In this document: positions 50,825-64,000 of the stretch, piece by piece
How the letters are laid out: each line of letters starts with the position of its first letter
Numbering within the stretch: position 1 is the stretch's first letter
Source: Rhyacichthys aspro
Lineage: Eukaryota; Chordata; Actinopteri; Gobiiformes; Rhyacichthyidae
NCBI GenBank assembly: GCA_036850595.1
Contig: CM072160.1
Coordinates: forward strand, 10,581,906 to 10,645,905
DNA length: 64,000 nucleotides
Direction: 5' to 3'
Translations under genes and position numbers: made by a program
The notes under the pieces: generated by a model
Databases searched by the model: none
Seen by the model: the letters and a program-made list of their open reading frames with translations, nothing else
What the model was told of the DNA's origin: nothing

Positions 50825-53800
50825 TTGGAGAGAGGCTTGCTCCTAAGTTCTAATGCATTATTTCAAAATACAAATTATATCTCTCTCTCTGCAAATTTCT
50901 GGTTATGTTAAAATGTATGTAGAATTGTAAAATTGCAGAAGAGGTCAAAGAGGGAGACATTTTCTATAGCTGTTGAGCACACGTCACAGATATTAAATCT
51001 CAGACAAATTAATCCTGTTTCCAAAATTAATTTTTATCACTTTATACCTTTTGTGATTGCTTTTCCAACATATCTCCATATACATATAAAACAGCTGCCA
51101 CTGCAAAACCTCCTGTTTCATTTATTTCCTACGCCTTTCATGAGGGTATATGCTTAAAACTATTCAAAGTGAAAATGCTGCCTTACATTACGTGTCATTG
51201 TGACGATTAATAAAACGTGCCTGAATTCACAATTGCTCATTTGCACATTTGACAGTATTCACTCGGGCTGCTGCTGGTGTCATACATAGGTCTCCAGGAA
51301 CCTATAACGAACCTCAAAGAGAAGCTACAGAAGAAGCTATTTAACTGCAGAATGCTTGACGAACACTTTCTTATGCTGCTCCCTTCATTTTCCTCTACAC
51401 TGCAAGAAAAAAAAAACCCCCCAAAAAAACGTGACGTAAAAAATGTTATAAATAAATCGATTATATTCTCATCATCAGTATGTTTTGAAATGGCTTTCAG
51501 AGAATCCTGCTACGCATACATATTGTGGATACAGTGTTTTCTGTACAAGAACAGTATGTCCTAATATTTCGTAAGATGCATGAAAGCACACACAACAGCT
51601 TTCCTATAAATAAGGACAATGAGAAATTATCACCTTTTCATGTGCAAAATATATCATAGTTTGGTTCATGATACCAATAGGCTCCTAAATAAAAATGTGT
51701 CCTATATTATAATAACAAGAACCGGTGCAGCTCATTATGTCTAGGGCTGTAACTACCCCGGGTTCATATGATTGTGAGGCTAATGATCGGTTTGGCCCTG
51801 ATCAGTGGACCTGCGCATTATCCTACAACACTGCACCAAATCATGTGAACGCAGTGACCTTGGTGCACAAACTCCGACTGGGAAAAGAATGAAGACTGAC
51901 AGAAATGTAATGGATTGTTTGGGAATATTAAGTGCCATTCTCTGTGACATTGGACTGCAGTTTAGAGGGGATATTATTCTCAAATTGGGCACTGCAACTG
52001 TATGTCTATCCGCGTTTCAAAGTCACCTCTTAAATGACATAAGAAAATAAATGACTTTAGATGATGTGATGAAAAACAGGCAATTTCCTCCGTGACTTTG
52101 ATGTAATAAAGTGGACACTGTTACTTGTCATCAAACTTGACTTTAATTTTGTCCTAGTTCCCGGGTAAGTTGTGTTACCTTTAGTGGTAATTGTACAAAG
52201 ACAGATACACAGGTAGACAGTGCCCTGTTTGTCTGCTTTTCCAGACAACGATTTACCACCTAGCCATTTTCTTGTGGCCTCGATCCCCGCTACATCGAAC
52301 CAAGATTACTTTTTGATAACACTGTTCTCACTGCTCAATCTCCACTTCTCAGAACTGCAAACATTTCAAAAAACATCAGAATGAAAAAAGACAAGTGCAC
52401 AAAAACTGTTTTGGTCAAACACTGCTTTAACTCAGTGGTAGTTTTACATGATATGCCATGTACATCAGTAAATACTAAATATCCTAAAGCGACTTTCAAG
52501 AACTTCTCATGACTGCAGGATTAAACTGTATTTTCATGTGAACTCCACTGTCCCATCTATGGTTCTTCAGTTTACAAAACCTCTGCTGGTGTTAGGACTA
52601 TTGATAAAACTGTTGTGTGATAGATGATTCACAGACTGAGGATGAATCACTTTTGATGGCCTTTCAGGAAATTGGCAGCCACCCGCCAAAGGCACAGTGA
52701 GACCCTTTGAAAAATCATAGTGAAGCCCACAGAGGAAATTGGCCTGTGAAGATCCATCAGGAAAAAAAGTGCATAAAAGTTTTTGTTTATCCGTCAATAC
52801 ACACCCTGAAGTGGCCAGAGGACACTGCTGTATTAAACCGTGTGTGTTTATGGTCTGTCCCAAATGAGGGATTTAACTTAGTACAGTTTGATGTTCCAAA
52901 AAACACTCTTAACTTTGGAGTAAAAGCAATATGTTTAAGAAGCCATTTCCAAAGGCTTTATAGACACCAGAACAGCTGCGGTTATGGCCATTTACCTAAT
53001 ATTTGTGTTTGGGGATAAAATGGATTGTTCAAGGACACAATCAGCCTTTTCTCTTTATGTCCACATCAGCTCGAGCATTTGGTTCTGAGAGACGAACTAA
53101 GGCACTTAGAACTTAGAAAGCCTTTTTTTTTTTTAAACTTTAGAACCAAGAGCTGCATGTGTTTTCAAATGATAATGACATTTATGTTTGGCTATTATTT
53201 TCATGCTAATTATGCTTTTGCTTGTGAATGCCTTGGAAAACTTTGTAGTCTAAGCTTTTAGGAATCTTTGTCAGGGAAATGTTATTTGCTCTGATCTCTG
53301 TAGTGGATTTGTGTTCTTCTCTAAATTGATTTGTTGGGATTTAACTCTGAGCGTTCATTGGCTTCTTTGGGTGCCAGCCTGCAGTGCATTTTGTCCCATA
53401 ATTAGATTGTGACTGATTTAAGAAGAAGATAATTATAGATTAAACATGTAATCCTGATGCTCCAAAGGCAAAGAAAGATCTGTCTGCAGATAAGTGTTCG
53501 ACTTGAATGAGGATTTGGGGGAGCGCAGGTGAAATCAACATATTTTGACATGGCTTCAAGACAGGATTTGACTGTGAGGAATCCTCATAAGAGACACGTC
53601 TTTTTAAGTGAAAAATGTGTTATCCTCTACAGTGGCGTTTAGGACCAGCCAGCTCTAACTCAACTTTATCACATTGACTTTCTGGGCCTGTTTAGCCAAA
53701 AAACACTTAATTGGATTCTCTGTGCACACTACTCTTCACAAGTTAATTTTGTAATTACTTCAGCTCAGTTCAATATGCCTGTCCTCTACACTCAACCTTT

Positions 53801-54440
53801 AAATGAAAGAAAGAGTTCAGGCACTGAGAATGACAGCCACCCACCTTCACATCCATTTATCTTCTACTAATACATTTTGCATAAATACTAATTTTTGTAA
53901 ATGGTGTGCTGAAATGTGGCTTGGTCTTTTGTTTCTGAAATGGCTTGGTGATTTTAGATAGATGGAGGGTAAGAGCCTACACAGTAGATATTTCCCCAAG
54001 GAAATAATGAGAAGGTTTTCACTATGTTTATGTGGGAGTAAAAAGAGTACAAGTAAGGCTTGCTGGCACCAATAACACTCGGTGGACAGCCCTGGCTGGT
54101 CCAATTATGCTTGAGCCAAGGTCAGTACGAGTGAGAGGTAAACTAAAATGGGCATTCATGTCACCTTGAACAACTGACATGCCAGGATCTCTCGTAGTTT
54201 TACTGCTGACAGAACACTGCAGGGTAGACTATGACCAATACTGTGGCATTGTGTAGAATCACTGAATACAAACATGCCATTAAATGTGTCAGTGTTATTA
54301 TATGAAAGTAATGAGTGTAATTATGATTGATTGATTTCTTTATTTGGCAACAAGAAATAAGGACTTATGTAATAAAGAATGCCATAGATGGTAATGGTGC
54401 CTAAATTGCGTTGGTGCTGCTGGCTCTAACCTGTAAGTTC

Positions 54441-54484
54441 CATATACTTCCATATACTTCCATATACCTCCATATACTTCCATG
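54441..54484. repeat. 10-bp tandem repeat, CATATACTTC
   Basis: Four consecutive 10-bp units occupy 54441-54480, one with a T-to-C change (CATATACCTC), followed by a partial degenerate unit. Confidence 0.9.
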
Positions 54485-57400
54485 TATACATAAACTGTGA
54501 ACAGCCAGTTCAGGTTGATGTAATGTTTATTTTATGCTTTATGATTATGATTTTATGTTGAGTTTATGCTGTAACAAAATCTGTCATGGTAAAAATAGCA
54601 CATTTATGCAATATGTTCTGTATTGACTCACACATTAAGGGCCAGTAAAAAATGTAATCATTTCATAGGTCTGTTGGATGAATGTTTAATAGTTAACAAA
54701 GATGTTTATGATTATTGTCTGTGCTTGAGGATTCATGCAAACAGTCTTGGTGGACTGTAAATCATTAAAGAGATGCAAATTTAGATTTCTAACATGTTCA
54801 GTTCATTATGGAAACATAATACAATGGAAAATGCCAATTTGTTTTTCATTTGCTTTCATATGGCACAGGTCTATATTGGTTGCAGGGATGATTATGAGCA
54901 TCCTCTGCTGAACTGTTTCCTGGCAGATTGGCAGCCAGTGGACAGCTGATTAGCCTCACACAAGTATTCCTTAAGGACCTCTTGTATCTGCTTTTTGTGA
55001 TTGTGCGTGTGAGTGAGGGCATGTGTGTGTCTGCTACAGTAATCAGACTATTTTATTAGAATCTGGCCAGCGCATAGCTTTTTTATATTACTATGGGAGC
55101 AGGTGGTTTGTCATTCAGTCTGGTCGATATTTGATCTTTTGTTTGTTGTGTTGTGGCACCATATAAACTGAAAGGAGCAAACAACTGGGAACAACAAGGT
55201 AGCCCCAAGGCAGACAGAAAAAAGAGCTTTACAACTGCTTTTGGGGAAGTATAATGGACACATGATTCTACTGGAAAATGGGGAGTGCTGCCGAATGTGC
55301 AGAATGAATCAGGAGCAAAGGATATCACAGAGATGATTTTTCCAAAGTAACATGTTTGTGTTGGTTGTGAACCAGAGTGAGGCTCAAAAATGAGAATTTT
55401 TCAGATTCCTAACTGGGCCTTTACTTTCTCAAGCCTTTACTCTCAAGTGGGTAAATCTCTTTAGCATATCTCACTGCAGTATTGCCCTAGATCAGCCGTG
55501 CTTCTGTGTTGTGTGAAGAATTGACCAGATTTGTATGCTTCACCTAAAGCAACCTTGTCCATTAATTGCTTGTTTTAAAATAGCAATTTGTCTCTGTCTC
55601 TCGGCTGTGATGTTGTTCCTCTGCATCAGCCGAGGTGCAAAATATATGCATGGCATCGACCACAAGAATGACACTTGTGAGCACATACAAAACATTTTTG
55701 CTGTCTGCAAGATTGGAAAGATAATTCTGGAATAAATAATGCGTGCCTTCTGCTTGGACGCCATTAAAGTGGTGTTTACGTGCGGGTATGTCACTCAATG
55801 TAAATATTTATTTGTAGTCATGTTTTCCTTGATTGATTTTCTGGCAATTCTTTTTCTTGAAAAACAGCAGAGTGCTTGTGCAGCAATGTTAAACACAATC
55901 CTCCCGAGAAGACTTTTACTGCAGCTACAGTTCCACACAAATCCATGCTGACACAGGAATCTATCTGTTTAATTTTTTACATGCTGCCTCTATTGTCTGC
56001 AAAATATGGCAAAGCTGGCATGAAATTACAGATGCATTACTCTGGCTAAATTACAGCTTTTGGGCTCAACTGACGGGTGCTAAAATAGATTAGAGGCAAG
56101 GGGTCAGTAACACTTTTGTCATCACTGCAGAGCCTTGTGTATTCTACCTACTTATGTCAGAGAAGACAATTCCCACATGTGTGATGGGCAAAGAGCTGTC
56201 GCTTTGATTAATGGGACAATATCATTTAGAGCCACCATCCAGTTTATTCTCCTTCAAACGTGGCCCTTTGAACCACCCTCTTTTTAGCCAGCATATTTTA
56301 CTTTTATGTCCTCTGGTGACTGCTGCTGGAAACAGTCAAATTAGCAAACTAGTACATGATATTCATACTGTCATAAGCTATAAAAATATCTCTTTCTCTT
56401 GGGTTTAGCTCTGCACAAAGAGTTAGTATTGACTTATAAAGAGATTATATCCTGTTAGTATTCTGAGGGGTCTGCAGAGGTGGCTTTGTTCATGATGGCT
56501 GGAGTCTGGGTGGAAGTGGAAGTTAGCAAAACTAAGTGACAAAAAACACTTTACCTGCAGCAGTAGAGAACATCCATGTTCAGATAAATATCCATGTGCA
56601 TGTGAGTCTAAATGGACCTTCAATTATTTTAAGTACCACATTTCTTTACAAATGAATGATCCTCACCGGAGCCACATTCTCTATTCAGTTCAATTCGAGT
56701 AATTTATATCTTTACTTAAATGCACTGCTCACCACATCATCTTTCTCCATAATGCACTAGTTAACCTGTCATCTGAATCTCACTCGTCTGTGTGCACTGC
56801 ACTTTTGTTTTTAACGTGTGTGTGCATAAGTGTGTATCATGGCTGTCAGGCTAAAAGCAGGGCACTGACAGGTCCTGACTGTGAGATTGACAAGCCCACT
56901 GGGAGTTGGACACAAGATGGATTTGGCTCCACTAATTGAACTGTAAGAGCAGTGGAGCTTTTAAAGAAGCCACACTATTCTCACTTAACTGAAGATGCCT
57001 CCATTTGCAGACAGTACTATCTATTTTTGAATGAATTCAGCTGCTTATATGAGGATGGAAAAAGGATCATTTGATTGAGATATTTTCTGTAGTTGGCAAT
57101 TGTTTTAGACAGCTGGTACAGGCCCCCTCCATCATTCACGATTGACAGTTTTAGCTCAATTACGCCGTTATGTTTGCTATATATATGGGACCTTTGCATC
57201 AAACATCATCAGGCATTTATTTCAGCGAGAAATGCTATGGTATCTACACATTTGTCATGTTCAACACCAAAGACCACATACTGCAGGTCGCTGAGCAAGG
57301 TTATATGCCCACTTACATGCCTGCAGACACGTAGGGCTCTTCCGTGACAGCTTTATGAATCTTTTATATGTTTATCCCTTTTAACTCCATAGCTGGTGTA

Positions 57401-59381
57401 TTATTTAAGTGTCGGTACAGCTTACATTAACCCTCTCAGACGGGGCAGGCATGGGCCAGGACAGGGCAAGCTTTCTCTCTATCTTTCCAACATATATCAT
57501 GCTTCTGTGTGTTTACTAGCCTTGTCTCTCTTACTCCGTCTGGCCTCTTATCTTTGCCTCCTTGTTTCTATGCAATGTCCTTCTGCGAGCCATCTCACCT
57601 TCGATCTTCAGTGTGTGCATATATATCTAAGCTGTCACACTGTCTCCCTGCTTTTTTGCTGTCGCTCTGAGGAGCCATCTATCAAGAGGAGCTCCGCGTC
57701 TGTCCATCTGCCTGTTCTTTTTTTGTCTTGTGTACATTTTCCTTTTGCCAAGAGACCTCCTCATGAGTCCTCTTTTTGAGTCTGACGTGGCTTTGGCCAT
57801 GGAGCGCTGACAGAAACTTTAGAAGGAATGAAACAAGGTAGTGGAGGGAAATTGAGAGGGCATTGAATTCCCCGTACTGAGTGCTCCTCTCCTGACAGGC
57901 AACTCATCCCACGGCTCTTAGATACATGAGGGCTGGTCAGGAGGAATGGGTCCCAGCTGGAGGGGAGGCTCTGAATGAGACACTGGTGAGCTGGCACCAA
58001 CATGGCGATGATGAAAGACAACAGAGGATTGTGATTTTATGTCAACATGCTTATTTGTGCTTGTACGGGCCCAGAAAGATGTGACTAGTCCTAAAGCATT
58101 GCAGAAAGTGGTGCAGATTGTGCCTGAAATCTTTGCATACACACGTCAGAATTATGGTGTGTGGTGTGCTATGAGACAGAATAAATACCAGCCAGGTAGG
58201 TCATGCTGTTTTAGTAAGCTCTGACTCAAGCTGCCTGTTGTAATGCAGGCTGCCTGGCACACGGTTCTGTTATGCTTCTGTCCGTCCCACCTGTGCTCTA
58301 GGAACGCAGTATTCCCTCCACAGACAGGCCCTATTGATTGTTGTGTCACGGGCCATTCTAGCGTCCCTTCATAGCGCTGGCAGAAGTTTTACTCACTGAA
58401 TCTAGTGGTTGTGTGTACAGCCAACAGATGACATTTAAACTGTGGCTGGTGCACGCCTGCTGCACTGGACTTGACAGCCTCACTAATGATTTTACAGATG
58501 GCATTTCACTCTTGGCTTATAAAGTCAACTAAAACACATCACATTTTGCGGGAACTGAAGGCCAGTTGTGTTGCTTTTTGCCAGATACTGTATAGACTCG
58601 AGCTAAAGGGAGTAAACAATGCCCATTAGAAAAAGCTTTCTAAACCCCTGATGAAATGCACAAAGCTTTTTATCTTGGCCTTAAAAACAAGGTTTCAGCT
58701 TAAGAGTAAATCGGGGATGCATAGACAAGCATGCGAGTCTCTTGATTTACAAAACTAGCTGCATCCTTTTTACAGTGAACATAAAGGTCAGCTAGTGCTC
58801 AGTAATGCATGCAGTACCCTGGAGGACCACTGGAGCCAGAAAGTTTTACAGCCAGCCCTTAGAGGATGAGCTACAGTAGCTATTAGCTGCCAACATGCTA
58901 CTTTCCCCTCAGCAAATTGCCCAAGCACAGCAGCTCATTTAGATCCCATTTACAGAGGAATCAGTCATTATTGTCATGGTATTACCCACCTTGATACATG
59001 CCACGGCTCAAAGACATGTTCAAATTGGCTTAACACATGTTTGAATCCCTTTAAATAGCTTCTGTTATATTGATTGGTCTGCTCACGTTCAAAGACACAT
59101 GGCAAGGTGCTGTGGGAAGAAAGAAATGACTGATTACTGGGAAAACCTAGTATGAAATAACCATTTAAATTAATTTGAACCTTATTACAAAATGTTTTCC
59201 TACAGTGTAGTCACATGGCAATGTCTTGTTTAAGAGATCATGAATAATATTTATCAATAGCAAGCATGTGCCAAATTGCAACAACCGCTGCAACATTTTT
59301 AAACTGTAATAATTGCCGGTGTGAATGCATAGTGTTAATGATGGAGATAAGTATAATCTATGATGTTCAGAAATGACCACT

Positions 59382-64000
<4,619 letters not shown>

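Overview
This is a vertebrate genomic window, most probably from a ray-finned (teleost) fish. Genes are split by GT-AG introns, intergenic DNA is A+T-rich, and there are relics of non-LTR retrotransposons, microsatellites and a short inverted-repeat DNA transposon. Two conserved protein-coding genes are present, arranged tail to tail: the 3' three quarters of rpa1 on the + strand (606-10680) and rtn4rl1 on the - strand (32452-34068). The same pair lies in the same convergent order on human 17p13.3, so this is a conserved vertebrate block.

Region 1 (1-10.8 kb): eleven consecutive rpa1 exons encode about 456 residues, from the linker before DNA-binding domain A through domains A, B and C to the stop codon. 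The upstream exons (N-terminal OB fold and most of the linker) lie to the left of the window. The introns are small except for two of about 2.4 and 2.9 kb. Region 2 (10.8-32.4 kb): intergenic DNA between the two 3' ends. It holds an A+T-rich palindromic element, a suspected interspersed repeat at 13.5-13.9 kb, a LINE reverse-transcriptase C-terminal remnant at about 27.0-27.6 kb, and a 1.07-kb element at 28364-29438. That element has perfect 27-bp terminal inverted repeats and a 6-bp target-site duplication, and its core is an implausibly long poly(A) tract. Region 3 (32.45-34.07 kb): two coding exons of rtn4rl1, a GPI-anchored leucine-rich-repeat Nogo-receptor-like protein, separated by a 283-bp intron inside the LRR array. 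Its short first coding exon was not found with confidence. Region 4 (34.1-64 kb): 30 kb without a recognisable gene, inferred to be the 5' flank or the long first intron of rtn4rl1. It contains an L2/Rex1-type LINE tail, a 97-bp (AC)n microsatellite and minor simple repeats.

The two genes are not functionally linked: RPA1 is a nuclear DNA replication and repair protein, and RTN4RL1 is a neuronal surface receptor. I found no operon, CRISPR array, tRNA or rRNA, and no convincing new multi-gene system. The items most worth a second look are the TIR element with its A-tract core, the LRR intron and missing first exon of rtn4rl1, and unexplained protein-like open frames just downstream of rtn4rl1.
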